Positions 24,033 through 33,110 of a DNA stretch of 64,000 bases are shown piece after piece. Origin of the DNA: CABZJG01 sp965659715 (GTDB taxonomy: Bacteria > Pseudomonadota > Alphaproteobacteria > Rhodobacterales > Rhodobacteraceae); assembly GCA_965659715.1 (NCBI GenBank), contig CBFHXE010000006.1, positions 1-64,000 on the forward strand, given 5' to 3'. A program made the translations under genes and the position numbers. How positions within the stretch are numbered: the stretch's first letter is position 1; every line of letters starts with the position of its first letter. Below the pieces are notes generated by a model, which saw only the letters and a program-made list of their open reading frames with translations, did no database searches and was not told the origin of the DNA.

Positions 24033-26033
24033 CTATTCAAACTCCATTATCACATCATCCACGGCCAAACTGTCACCGGCAGCGGCATTGACGCGCCCTA
24101 CAATCCCTTTGCGCTCGGCGCGTAGGATATTTTCCATTTTCATTGCTTCGACGGTGCACAAAGCCTGACCTTCTTCGACCTGCTGACCCGGTTCAACATC
24201 GATTTTAACCACCAATCCGGGCATTGGGCACAGCAGCAGCTTTGAGGTATCGGGCGGTTGTTTTTCCGGCATTTTATCGGCCAGTTCGGCCTGACGCGGG
24301 GTGCGCACATGCACTTTTAAATCCGCGCCCCGGCTGCGTACATGAAAGCCGCCTGGGATCTTGGCGGTCTTCATTACCAAGGGCGCGCCGTCCACCATCA
24401 TTTCCGCCAGAGCCGTCCCGGGGGTCCAATCAGAGGACACGCGCAACTCTGCCTTATCGGCAAAGCGCACGGTAGAGCCCTGCGGATCCGCGCTGATCAC
24501 AATCTCATAACGCTGCCCGCCTAGTGTGACCACCCAGTCATCACCAACTTTGCGTTCATGATTATCGAGCCGGCCCGATATTTTTGCACGGCGGATTTCA
24601 ACCACACGGTGCATCGCCGCGCAGCTTGCAGCTATTTGGCGCAACATAGGCTCAGTCAATTGCGCGCCGGTAAATCCATCAGGATATTCTTCGGCGATAA
24701 AAGCTGTCGTAATGGCGCCGCTGACAAATTTGGGATGATCCATAACCGCGCTTAAAAACGGCAGGTTATGACCAATGCCTTCGACCTCAAATTGATCAAG
24801 TGCCAAGCGCATGTGTTCAATCGCCTCGGCGCGGCTTGGCGCCCAAGTGCAAAGCTTGGCAATCATCGGATCGTAATACATGCTAATTTCACCACCCTCA
24901 TAGACCCCGGTATCGTTGCGCACAACAAAAGCGTCAGTGGCGATTTCAGCAGGTGGGCGATATCGGGTCAAACGACCAATAGAGGGCAGAAAATTACGAT
25001 AAGGATCTTCGGCATATAGCCGGTTTTCAATTGCCCATCCCGTTAAGGTGACATCTTTTTGGGACAGTTTGAGCGCTTCTCCATTTGCAACCCGGATCAT
25101 TTGTTCCACCAGATCAACGCCAGTAATCAATTCGGTGACCGGATGTTCAACCTGCAAACGGGTGTTCATTTCCAAAAAGTAAAAATTCTTTTCGCTATCG
25201 ACAATGAACTCCACCGTTCCTGCACTGGTGTATCCAACGGCGCTGGCCAATGCGCAGGCCTGCGAACCCATTGATTTACGGGTTACTTCATCCAGAAAGG
25301 GAGATGGGGCCTCTTCAACCACTTTTTGGTTTCGCCTTTGGATCGAGCACTCACGTTCGCCCAAGTAAATGCAATTTCCATGCGTGTCAGCGAGCACCTG
25401 AATTTCGATATGCCGCGGCTGGGTGACAAATTTTTCGATAAAGATACGATCATCGCCAAAGCTGCTTGCTGCTTCGTTTTTTGACGATTGAAAGCCCTCG
25501 CGCACCTCATCATCACTCCATGCAATGCGCATCCCTTTTCCACCGCCGCCGGCCGAAGCTTTGATCATCACAGGATAGCCAATATCTTGGCTGATACGCA
25601 CAGCTTCTTCTGCATCTTCAATCAGCCCCATATAGCCCGGAACTATGCTTACGCCTGCATCTTGAGCGATTTTTTTACTGGTTATCTTATCGCCCATGCT
25701 CTCAATTGCACCCTGCGGAGGGCCGATAAATGCAACACCTTCTGCGGCTAAAGCGGCGGCAAACTTTGGGTTTTCCGACAAAAATCCATATCCGGGGTGG
25801 ACCGCTTGCGCCCCGGTTTCACGAATAGCGTTCAAGATATTTTCGATCACGATATAGGACTGGTTTGCAGCCGGCGGGCCAATATGCACTGCCTCATCCG
25901 CCATTTCAACGTGTAGGGCATTACGGTCTGCATCAGAGTACACAGCCACAGTTTTAATCCCCATCTTGCGCGCGGTTTTGATCACCCGACAGGCAATTTC
26001 ACCACGGTTTGCAATCAAGATTTTATCGAACAT
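24033..26033 (-). CDS. pccA: Propionyl-CoA carboxylase alpha (biotin) subunit
   Basis: This 666-residue protein has a biotin carboxylase half (1-445: KILIANRGEIACRV, ATP-grasp GGGGKGMRIAW, ERECSIQRRNQKVVEEAPSP near 225-245), a middle BT linker, and a C-terminal biotinyl domain with EAMKMEN whose biotin lysine is near residue 632. With PccB it carboxylates propionyl-CoA to methylmalonyl-CoA. It lies 15 bp after a small conserved orf and is in one minus-strand unit with pccB. AAAGGA precedes the ATG. Confidence 0.96.
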   Translation of the reverse strand: MFDKILIANRGEIACRVIKTARKMGIKTVAVYSDADRNALHVEMADEAVHIGPPAANQSYIVIENILNAIRETGAQAVHPGYGFLSENPKFAAALAAEGVAFIGPPQGAIESMGDKITSKKIAQDAGVSIVPGYMGLIEDAEEAVRISQDIGYPVMIKASAGGGGKGMRIAWSDDEVREGFQSSKNEAASSFGDDRIFIEKFVTQPRHIEIQVLADTHGNCIYLGERECSIQRRNQKVVEEAPSPFLDEVTRKSMGSQACALASAVGYTSAGTVEFIVDSEKNFYFLEMNTRLQVEHPVTELITGVDLVEQMIRVANGEALKLSQKDVTLTGWAIENRLYAEDPYRNFLPSIGRLTRYRPPAEIATDAFVVRNDTGVYEGGEISMYYDPMIAKLCTWAPSRAEAIEHMRLALDQFEVEGIGHNLPFLSAVMDHPKFVSGAITTAFIAEEYPDGFTGAQLTEPMLRQIAASCAAMHRVVEIRRAKISGRLDNHERKVGDDWVVTLGGQRYEIVISADPQGSTVRFADKAELRVSSDWTPGTALAEMMVDGAPLVMKTAKIPGGFHVRSRGADLKVHVRTPRQAELADKMPEKQPPDTSKLLLCPMPGLVVKIDVEPGQQVEEGQALCTVEAMKMENILRAERKGIVGRVNAAAGDSLAVDDVIMEFE

Positions 26034-26047
26034 AGGAAAGGTCCTTT

Positions 26048-26398
26048 TCAGTCACGATCAAAAGCTTCTGGGAAAGTCGATTGAATAAGTGGTAAGTCCA
26101 AGATCAGTTGTGCCTCATAACTGGCCGGATCAAAGGGCTCGTCATACGCTTTAACTTCGCGTTCAAATAGCCAACTTAAACGCCCCGCATCCAAATTTCC
26201 GCGCTCAAAGGGCTGATCCCAAAAATGCTCCATCAAGGCCCGAACAAACCCCGTATCCGCACGCCTATCTGCTGGTTTACGGTCTTTGAAGCGATCGCGC
26301 CGTACCAGTGGCGTGATCCCCTTGGGATTAGGGCGACGGATGGTGAATTGAAAATCTGTTCCCGGCAGCCGGCCGGGAAAGCCGCGGTGTTTTAACAT
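26048..26398 (-). CDS. Small conserved protein encoded between pccB and pccA
   Basis: The 116-residue product is charged, with no membrane segment or known motif. It has an Arg-rich N-terminal half (RRPNPKGITPLVRRDRFKDRK) and an acidic C-terminal half (LILDLPLIQSTFPEAFDRD). I know from Rhodobacter relatives that a small gene occupies this spot in the pcc operon, which supports it being real; its role is not known. The ATG at 26398 is preferred over the frame start at 26482, whose extra residues look unstructured. It might assist assembly or biotinylation of the carboxylase, but that is a guess. Confidence 0.65.
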   Translation of the reverse strand: MLKHRGFPGRLPGTDFQFTIRRPNPKGITPLVRRDRFKDRKPADRRADTGFVRALMEHFWDQPFERGNLDAGRLSWLFEREVKAYDEPFDPASYEAQLILDLPLIQSTFPEAFDRD

Positions 26399-26494
26399 TG
26401 CACACCCCGCTGGCTGCAGGTCTTTACAAAAGCTATGGTTTGATCTTTTTTCATCTGATGCCTCTGCGCCCGGATTGCGCAAAATGTTGTTGCG

Positions 26495-28027
26495 TCACAG
26501 CGGAATATTATCGTGCTTTTTCCACGGGTTTTTTTGCTGCTTGCCGCGCAGCGATGCAAACGCTCGGCTAACGCGGCGGCGGGTTGAACGGGGTTGGATA
26601 ACTTCGTCGATAAAGCCGCGCTCGGCAGCGACAAATGGATTGGCAAAGCGGTCTTCGTAATCTTGGGTGTGCTGCGCGATCTTTGCTGCATCCCCTAGAT
26701 CAGCGCGGTGGATAATTTCGGTTGCGCCTTTGGCACCCATCACGGCAATTTCGGCGGTTGGCCAAGCATAATTAAAATCACCGCGCAAATGCTTTGAGGC
26801 CATCACATCATAGGCCCCGCCATAGGCTTTGCGGGTGATCACGGTCACTTTCGGGACGGTTGCCTCTCCATAGGCAAACAGCAATTTAGCACCATGTTTG
26901 ATAACCCCACCGTACTCTTGCCCGGTTCCAGGCAAAAACCCGGGCACATCCACCAAGGTCAGGATTGGAATTTCAAAGGCATCACAAAAGCGCACAAAGC
27001 GCGCTGCTTTTCGTGAGCTGTCAATATCCAAACAGCCTGCAAGCACCATCGGCTGGTTGGCTACAACCCCAACGCTTTGGCCTTCCAGCCTTATAAAACC
27101 AGTGATAATGTTTTTCGCAAATTCTTGCTGTAATTCATAAAAATCGCCCTCATCAGCTACTTTTAGAATAAGCTCTTTCATATCATAGGGAGTGTTGGCG
27201 TTATCCGGCACCAATGTATCGAGCGAAGGCTCAACCCGGCCAGGCTGATCAAAGAAGGGCCGCACGGGGGGCTTTTGGCGGTTGTTTAGCGGAAGATAAT
27301 CCACCAACCGGCGCACTTCGGCAAGCGCCTCGACGTCATTTTCAAAAGCCCCATCGGCAACCGATGATTTTTTGGTATGGGTGCCTGCGCCGCCCAGTTC
27401 TTCGGCGGTTACCACCTCATTTGTCACCGTTTTCACAACATCCGGTCCAGTGACAAACATGTAGGAACTGTCTTTGACCATAAAGATGAAATCCGTCATG
27501 GCCGGCGAATACACCGCGCCGCCAGCACAAGGCCCCATGATCACACTAATCTGCGGCACCACACCCGATGCCAGAACATTGCGTTGAAATACCTCGGCAT
27601 AGCCAGCAAGCGATGCCACACCCTCTTGGATGCGCGCGCCGCCTGAGTCATTCAAACCAATAACCGGCGCGCCATTTTGCATGGCCATATCCATTATTTT
27701 GCAGATTTTCTGGGCGTGGGTTTCCGATAGCGACCCACCAAAGACAGTGAAGTCCTGCGAAAACACATAAACCATCCGGCCATTAATTGTGCCCCACCCC
27801 GTAACCACACCATCCCCTGAAGGGCGCTGCTTTTCCATCCCAAAATCAGTGCAGCGATGGGCAACGAACATATCAAACTCTTCAAAGCTATCCTCATCAA
27901 GCAAAAGATCAATCCGTTCGCGTGCGGTGAGCTTGCCTTTGGAATGCTGCGCATCAATCCGCTTTTGGCCGCCGCCTTGGCGTGCCGCTTTGCGCCGCGC
28001 TTCAAGTTCATGCAAAATATCTTTCAT
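26495..28027 (-). CDS. pccB: Propionyl-CoA carboxylase beta (carboxyltransferase) subunit
   Basis: This 510-residue protein of the carboxyltransferase family has GARIQEGVASLAGY for CoA binding in the N-domain and GFLPGTGQEYGGVIKHGAK and AYGGAYDVMASKHL in the C-domain. These form the two oxyanion holes. It transfers CO2 from biotin to propionyl-CoA. Two ATGs are possible (28033 and 28027). AAGGGG is better spaced from 28027. First gene of pccB-orf-pccA; the divergent region upstream carries the TTTGCAAA array. Confidence 0.96.
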   Translation of the reverse strand: MKDILHELEARRKAARQGGGQKRIDAQHSKGKLTARERIDLLLDEDSFEEFDMFVAHRCTDFGMEKQRPSGDGVVTGWGTINGRMVYVFSQDFTVFGGSLSETHAQKICKIMDMAMQNGAPVIGLNDSGGARIQEGVASLAGYAEVFQRNVLASGVVPQISVIMGPCAGGAVYSPAMTDFIFMVKDSSYMFVTGPDVVKTVTNEVVTAEELGGAGTHTKKSSVADGAFENDVEALAEVRRLVDYLPLNNRQKPPVRPFFDQPGRVEPSLDTLVPDNANTPYDMKELILKVADEGDFYELQQEFAKNIITGFIRLEGQSVGVVANQPMVLAGCLDIDSSRKAARFVRFCDAFEIPILTLVDVPGFLPGTGQEYGGVIKHGAKLLFAYGEATVPKVTVITRKAYGGAYDVMASKHLRGDFNYAWPTAEIAVMGAKGATEIIHRADLGDAAKIAQHTQDYEDRFANPFVAAERGFIDEVIQPRSTRRRVSRAFASLRGKQQKNPWKKHDNIPL

Positions 28028-28099
28028 TACCATGCCCCTTGCGTCTTTAACCGCCCTGATAGCGCGTATAAAATTTATCGCAAAGCATTTTTCGGCAAA

Positions 28100-28147
28100 T
28101 TTGCAAATAATTGTAAATTACTTTTTGCAAACTTGCAAATTTGCTAA
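28100..28147. promoter_or_regulatory. pccR box: PccR operator array in the pccB/MFS divergent promoter
   Basis: TTTGCAAA occurs exactly at 28100-28107 and 28124-28131. The latter is followed head to tail by CTTGCAAA (28132-28139) and TTTGCTAA (28140-28147). ATTGTAAA at 28110-28117 is a further imperfect copy. Work on Rhodobacter sphaeroides PccR described TTTGCAAA-type palindromes before pccB, as I recall it. The array is 73-120 bp before pccB and 53-100 bp before the MFS gene, so it could control both. Confidence 0.75.
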
Positions 28148-28199
28148 CTCAATGAATTCGGTGTTTCATTTGCCCATTTGATCAAAAATTCTGGACAGC

Positions 28200-29444
28200 A
28201 TGTCAGAAACTGAATACGAAGTACAAATGAGCAACATTCCCAACGCTCGGTTTTTTGACCATAGCACACAACCTCATATAGCAACGCTGATCATCCTTTC
28301 GAGTATTTCAGCTTTGGCATCACATATGTTTCTGCCCAGTCTGCCCCTGATGGCCGTACATTTCGAAAGTACTCCCGCTGTTTTGGGGCTCTCTGTTAGC
28401 ATTTTTCTTGGTGCAAGTGCCATTCTGCAATTGGCGGCAGGTCCACTTTCTGACCTCTATGGCAGAAGACCAGTAACTTTATGGGCATTGGTAATATTTA
28501 CAGTAACCAGTGCATTCATTGCCTACGCACCTAATATTGAAACATTTTTAGCTTTAAGAGCTATACAAGCAATTGCTGCATGCTGTGTTGTTGTCTCACG
28601 TGCAGTTGTGCGTGACACCACTGAAACAGCTGCTTCAGGATCTAAATTAGGCTATGTAACCATGGGAATGGCCCTTGTCCCAATGCTCAGTCCAATACTT
28701 GGTGGATTTTTGGACGGCTGGCTTGGCTGGCAATCCAATTTTTGGTTTCTAACCTGTATAGGTGCTTTGATTTGGTTAATCTGCTACTTTGATCAAGGCG
28801 AAACAGCACCGCCATCGACCCATAAAATTACCAGTCAATTTGCTGAATACGCCGAATTGCTTAAAGCGCGTCGTTTTTGGGGCTATTGCATATCCTCAGC
28901 CCTTGGCGCGGGTGCTTTTTTTGCCTTTCTAGGCGGAGGCCCTTTCGTTGGATCGGTGGTATTTAATCTAACACCAGAAGCCCTTGGTATTTACATTGGG
29001 GTGCCGGCAATTGGATATATTATTGGCAACTTTCTTTCTGGCCGTTTTTCAAGACAGATCGGGATCGATAGAATGGTGCTGTGGGGTTTGCTGGTCACTA
29101 TGGCCGGGATGTCGCTATCCTTATTGGTAAGCTACGCTGGCTATGGCAGTGCGACAAGTTTTTTTGGCCTTATGACTTTTGTTGGCTTGGGCAACGGGAT
29201 CACCATGCCTAATGCAACTGCTGGCATGCTGTCCGTTCGCCCGCACCTTGCAGGTGCCGCCTCTGGGCTTGGCAGCGCGATCATGATCGGTGGCGGGGCT
29301 GCCTTGTCAGCAGCCAGTGGTTTAATCTTAAAACCCGGAAGCAGCGAAATGCCCTTGGTCTGTCTGATGTGGCTCTCCGCAGCCGGCGGTGTGCTCTGCA
29401 TCCTATATGTTCGCCGCCGCAACGCTACGCTACGCGACAAATAA
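28200..29444 (+). CDS. MFS transporter of the Bcr/CflA drug-resistance type
   Basis: This 414-residue protein has twelve membrane segments. The MFS motif A follows helix 2 (GPLSDLYGRRPV), and the DHA1 motif C equivalent (MALVPMLSPILGG) is in helix 5, marking a proton-driven exporter of the Bcr/CflA group. Its N-terminus carries about 25 polar residues. It is divergent from pccB and shares its regulatory region, and precedes pccR by 65 bp. It may export a compound linked to propionate metabolism; the substrate is unknown. An alternative start is the ATG at 28227. Confidence 0.88.
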   Translation: MSETEYEVQMSNIPNARFFDHSTQPHIATLIILSSISALASHMFLPSLPLMAVHFESTPAVLGLSVSIFLGASAILQLAAGPLSDLYGRRPVTLWALVIFTVTSAFIAYAPNIETFLALRAIQAIAACCVVVSRAVVRDTTETAASGSKLGYVTMGMALVPMLSPILGGFLDGWLGWQSNFWFLTCIGALIWLICYFDQGETAPPSTHKITSQFAEYAELLKARRFWGYCISSALGAGAFFAFLGGGPFVGSVVFNLTPEALGIYIGVPAIGYIIGNFLSGRFSRQIGIDRMVLWGLLVTMAGMSLSLLVSYAGYGSATSFFGLMTFVGLGNGITMPNATAGMLSVRPHLAGAASGLGSAIMIGGGAALSAASGLILKPGSSEMPLVCLMWLSAAGGVLCILYVRRRNATLRDK

Positions 29445-29460
29445 ACCTTGCCCCCTCTAG

Positions 29461-29499
29461 TTTGCAAAGTTAGAAAATTTATAAAGCTAATTTTGCAAA
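29461..29499 (+). promoter_or_regulatory. pccR box: Paired TTTGCAAA sites before pccR
   Basis: Two exact TTTGCAAA palindromes at 29461-29468 and 29492-29499 lie 31 bp apart, about three helical turns. The second ends 10 bp before the pccR ATG, where bound protein would block translation start or transcription. This suggests autoregulation by PccR. Confidence 0.7.
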
Positions 29500-29509
29500 G
29501 GCCCACACC

Positions 29510-30910
29510 ATGAGGAGACGAAAAATCTATGCTGGGGCAAAGCTGCGTGATCTGCGGCAACGGCTTTCGCTTACTCAGAAATCTTTTGCAGCAAAGCTTG
29601 GGGTGTCTCTGCCCTACCTTAATCAAATGGAGAATAATAACCGACCGGTCTCGAGCGCCGTTTTATTGGCGCTGGCGCAAGAGTTTGGTTTTGATGTAAC
29701 TGAACTTTCAACAGGTGATAGCGAACGTCTTGTGAGCGATATGAGGGAAGCTTTGGCCGATCCTATCTTCGCAGAAACCCAACCGGCTCTGGCCGACGTG
29801 CGACTTGCCGCCTCAAACGCGCCGGTGTTAACACGCGCATTTTTAGAGCTCCATCGCGCCTACCGGCAAACCCAAGAACGCCTTATGTCGCTCGACGAAG
29901 CCTTGGGGCGGGACGATGCAAGGCTGCAGCCGAGCCCATGGGAAGAGGTCAGAGATTTCTTTCATTATTGCGATAATTATATAGACGCGGTGGACCGCAG
30001 CGCCGAAATTTTTGCCAAAGAGTGCGATGGGCCAGACTGGGTCAGAAACGCCGCTGAAGACCAACTTGAAAAGCACGGGGTGCGGCTGCGCTACGGCGAT
30101 CACCCTGCGCTGCGCCAATTCGACACAAATAGCCGGACGCTGAGCCTTTCAGTGCACAGTAGCCCGCAAACCCAAGCCTTCCAAATGGTCTTGCAACTGG
30201 CTTTGATCACCCAAAACCCTTTGATTGAAGCAACTTTGGATCTTGCGCGTTTTCAAACCCACGAAGCCCGCGCCATCGCTAAAATAGGGCTGGCGAACTA
30301 CTATGCAGGAGCAGCTCTGATGCCCTATGGGCTATTTCTTGAGGCGGCTCAGTCAGAACGCCATGATCTAGAGCGTCTCGCCACCAAATTTGGGGTGTCG
30401 GTTGAACAGGTTGCGCACAGGCTGTCGACATTGCAGCGCCCCGGAGCCAAAGGCATACCTTTCTTTTTTGTCCGTGTTGATCAGGCGGGTACAATCACCA
30501 AAAGGCACTCAGCCACCCGGCTGCAGTTTGCCCGCTTTGGTGGGGCTTGCCCGCTTTGGAATGTGCACCGCGCGTTTGAAACACCGGGCCGGTTTTTACG
30601 TCAACTGGCGGAAACACCGGACGGGGTGCGCTATATATCGTTGGCGCGCGATGTCTCGAAAGCGGGGGGATCTTTTGGCGCACCCGTGCGACGTTTTGCA
30701 ATTGCTCTAGGCTGCGAGATTAAACATGCTAGCGCTCTGGTTTATTCAGATACGCTGGATATGAACAACCCCGATGCGTTTGAACCGATTGGCATATCGT
30801 GCCGTCTATGCGAGCGAAAGAGTTGCCATCAACGCTCTGTTCCACCACTTGAGCGCAATCTTTCGGTCGATCCGAACAAGCGCGATATTCTTCCCTATTT
30901 CATACGCTAA
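29510..30910 (+). CDS. pccR: PccR-type short-chain fatty acyl-CoA regulator (XRE family)
   Basis: This 466-residue protein has an N-terminal XRE helix-turn-helix (about 9-64: LRDLRQRLSLTQKSFAAKLG), an IrrE-like central region with HEARAIAKIGLANYYAGAALMPY (around 250-275), and a C-terminal DUF2083 Cys-rich end (CRLCERKSCHQRSVPP). This layout defines the ScfR family, whose PccR member activates propionyl-CoA carboxylase genes in response to acyl-CoA. It sits beside pccB, as expected. The metalloprotease HExxH is absent (HEARA), as in regulators of this family. Confidence 0.92.
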   Translation: MRRRKIYAGAKLRDLRQRLSLTQKSFAAKLGVSLPYLNQMENNNRPVSSAVLLALAQEFGFDVTELSTGDSERLVSDMREALADPIFAETQPALADVRLAASNAPVLTRAFLELHRAYRQTQERLMSLDEALGRDDARLQPSPWEEVRDFFHYCDNYIDAVDRSAEIFAKECDGPDWVRNAAEDQLEKHGVRLRYGDHPALRQFDTNSRTLSLSVHSSPQTQAFQMVLQLALITQNPLIEATLDLARFQTHEARAIAKIGLANYYAGAALMPYGLFLEAAQSERHDLERLATKFGVSVEQVAHRLSTLQRPGAKGIPFFFVRVDQAGTITKRHSATRLQFARFGGACPLWNVHRAFETPGRFLRQLAETPDGVRYISLARDVSKAGGSFGAPVRRFAIALGCEIKHASALVYSDTLDMNNPDAFEPIGISCRLCERKSCHQRSVPPLERNLSVDPNKRDILPYFIR

Positions 30911-31146
30911 GCTTGTTGATCGGTTTCAATTTGAGCCTTTAGGATATGGCAGAGCAACGCCAAGTGATCCAGCGCCAAATAATCTTGTGAGCCAGCTTTT
31001 TCCAGCTGGTGTTTACGATCTAAAAACTCGCCGTGCGCCTTTACCAGACGGTCATAATAAGGGTCGTTCACCGCCGGCATTAATTCCACGGACTTAACGC
31101 GCTTTCTAAAAAGTTGGTCAAAGTTTAAAACATAAGAGAGCGTCAT
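30907..31146 (-). CDS. Small hypothetical soluble protein
   Basis: This 79-residue charged protein (MTLSYVLNFDQLFRKRVKSV...) is mostly helical by composition, with an amphipathic stretch near 35-75 (KAHGEFLDRKHQLEKAGSQD). No family is recognised. AAGGT lies 7 nt before the ATG. It overlaps the end of pccR by 4 bp in convergent orientation. It is on the betA strand and could be the tail of that unit. Confidence 0.5.
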   Translation of the reverse strand: MTLSYVLNFDQLFRKRVKSVELMPAVNDPYYDRLVKAHGEFLDRKHQLEKAGSQDYLALDHLALLCHILKAQIETDQQA

Positions 31147-31211
31147 AACGAATTACCTTACAAGGTTTTAAAAAGATAAAACCACCATAGACTGAATTGT
31201 CGGTGGCATCT

Positions 31212-31427
31212 TTAGACAGTTTCGCAAAGCAAAGATTGCAATTTTAGAGATTGAGATTGCACAGTCTGACTTTGTCGCAGTCCTTTGACATAAAGATCTG
31301 CCCCTGACCAAACCCCAAAGATAATCAGTATCCAGCCGGCATGTTCCTTTAAGGAATTGATTGCAATAATTAAACAGAGCGTAGCGGCAAATATTATCGC
31401 TGTTGTTGCCAGTCTTTGGCAATCCAA
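31212..31427 (-). CDS. Possible small membrane protein overlapping the 3' end of betA
   Basis: A 71-codon frame with TTG start at 31427, overlapping the last 34 bp of betA in another frame. It reads as a credible two-segment membrane protein (TTAIIFAATLCLIIAIN, then GWILIIFGVWSGADLYVKGL) with a polar tail. The overlap region must be shared with betA, so the true start may be lower. No ribosome binding site is clear. A competing frame at 31168-31437 looks like its shadow. Confidence 0.4.
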   Translation of the reverse strand: MDCQRLATTAIIFAATLCLIIAINSLKEHAGWILIIFGVWSGADLYVKGLRQSQTVQSQSLKLQSLLCETV

Positions 31428-33049
31428 GGGGCCGCATTGTTTTTTGCCAATGGCGCGCGGCCTAGGATATGATCACTGGCTTTTTCACCGACCATAATGG
31501 ACGGGCCATTCAGGTTGCCGTTGGTGATTTGCGGAAAAACGCTGCTGTCGGCCACGCGCAATGCGTCTACTCCGATCACGCGGTTTTCCGGATCAACCAC
31601 CGCCAATGGATCATCAGGGCGGCCCATTTTGCAGGTTCCGCAAGGATGATAAGCGCTTTCCACATGCTGTTTAATAAACGCATTCAGCGCTTCTTCTGTC
31701 CGAACCTGAGGCCCTGGCTGGATTTCATGTTTCACATAGGGCTGAAAGGCTTCTTGCGCAAAAATCTCACGGGTCAATCTTATTGCCGCGCGAAAATCAG
31801 ACCAGTCTTTTTCGCTCGACATATAATTAAACAGAATTTTCGGCGGCTCAGCCGGATCGCCAGACCGCAAAGTCACAGACCCACGCGATGGGCTACGCAT
31901 CGGGCCAACATGGGCCTGAAACCCATGCCCTTCAGCCGCAGCTTGACCATCATAGCGCACGGCAATGGGCAAAAAGTGATATTGCAGATCGGGGTATTCG
32001 ACCCCAGCCGCCGATCGGATAAACGCGGCGCTTTCAAATTGGTTTGAAGCGCCAGGCCCGCGGCGCGCAAATAGCCACTGCGCCCCAACCCAGGCTTTTC
32101 CAAGAAGGTTCCAGTATTTATAGAGGCTGATAGGTTGGCTCGCAGCCATTTGAATATAGAGCTCTAGGTGATCTTGCAGATTCTGGCCGACGCCGGGACG
32201 GTCTGCAGACACATGAATGCCATGCTCTGCCAAATGTGCAGCCGGGCCAATTCCGGACAGCATCAAAAGCTTTGGAGAATTGATCGAAGATGCGGCGATA
32301 ATCACCTCACGACGCGCCGAAATCGTCTCAATGCGGCCTGAGCGGGCAATCTCAACCCCAGTTGCACGGCCCTCAACAAGAACAATTTTTCGCGCGAGCC
32401 CACGAACAAGGGTGCAGTTTTGGCGTTTAAGGGCAGGCTTGAGATAGGCATTGGCCGCCGACCAGCGCCGGCCTTTGAAGATGGTGTGTTCCATCGCGCC
32501 AAAGCCCTCTTGCTGATGCCCGTTATAATCCTCAGTGACCGGGTATCCAGCCTGCCGCCCCGCTTCGACAAAGGCCGTGACCAATGGGTTGCTACGTTTG
32601 CCGCGGGTGACATGCAGCGGGCCGCCTTTTCCCCGCCAGTCCGGATCACCGCCATGACCTGCATCATCCCAATGCTCCATGCGCTTGAAATACGGCAAGA
32701 CGTCCGCATAACTCCAACCATCTGCGCCCATCTCGGCCCATGTATCATAATCGCGTGCGTGACCGCGCACATAGACCATTCCATTGATGCTAGAGGATCC
32801 ACCAATCACTTTTCCGCGCGGACAGGCCAGTTGACGCCCCCCCAGATGCGGCTCGGGCTCTGACCAATAGCCCCAATCATAGCGTGGCATATTCATCGGA
32901 TAGCTTAAGGCGCCGGGCATCTGGATCAATGGACCAGCATCTGATCCACCAAACTCAATCACAATCACCGATGCACCTGCGGCGCTAAGACGGTCCGCCA
33001 TTGCGCAGCCGGCACTTCCCGCCCCAACAATCACAAAATCCGCCTGCAT
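31394..33049 (-). CDS. betA: Choline dehydrogenase (GMC oxidoreductase)
   Basis: This 551-residue flavoprotein oxidises choline to betaine aldehyde. Marks are the FAD dinucleotide fold VIVGAGSAGCAMADRLS at the start, GMC signature 1 (GKVIGGSSSINGMVYVRG), signature 2 near ASSINSPKLLMLSGIGP, and the C-terminal active-site region HPCGTCKMG with a later histidine/asparagine pair in NGNLNGPSIMVGEKA. GGAGAAA precedes the ATG at 33049. betI is divergent. The usual betaine aldehyde dehydrogenase gene betB is not in the window. The related family includes other alcohol dehydrogenases, but betI/betC linkage supports choline. Confidence 0.92.
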   Translation of the reverse strand: MQADFVIVGAGSAGCAMADRLSAAGASVIVIEFGGSDAGPLIQMPGALSYPMNMPRYDWGYWSEPEPHLGGRQLACPRGKVIGGSSSINGMVYVRGHARDYDTWAEMGADGWSYADVLPYFKRMEHWDDAGHGGDPDWRGKGGPLHVTRGKRSNPLVTAFVEAGRQAGYPVTEDYNGHQQEGFGAMEHTIFKGRRWSAANAYLKPALKRQNCTLVRGLARKIVLVEGRATGVEIARSGRIETISARREVIIAASSINSPKLLMLSGIGPAAHLAEHGIHVSADRPGVGQNLQDHLELYIQMAASQPISLYKYWNLLGKAWVGAQWLFARRGPGASNQFESAAFIRSAAGVEYPDLQYHFLPIAVRYDGQAAAEGHGFQAHVGPMRSPSRGSVTLRSGDPAEPPKILFNYMSSEKDWSDFRAAIRLTREIFAQEAFQPYVKHEIQPGPQVRTEEALNAFIKQHVESAYHPCGTCKMGRPDDPLAVVDPENRVIGVDALRVADSSVFPQITNGNLNGPSIMVGEKASDHILGRAPLAKNNAAPWIAKDWQQQR

Positions 33050-33110
33050 GGTTTTCTCCACCAAATTTCGCTCGTCGATAACATGCGTATTTGATCAGGT
33101 AAATAAAAAC

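Noticed and set aside
26399..26482. Longer start for the small orf between pccB and pccA
   Set aside because: The added residues (Cys/Ser-rich, basic) look non-coding, and the ATG at 26398 gives a compact protein.
28034..28199. AT-rich array considered as a simple AT tract
   Set aside because: The exact TTTGCAAA copies and the pccR neighbour make a regulatory reading better, so it is listed as operator array.
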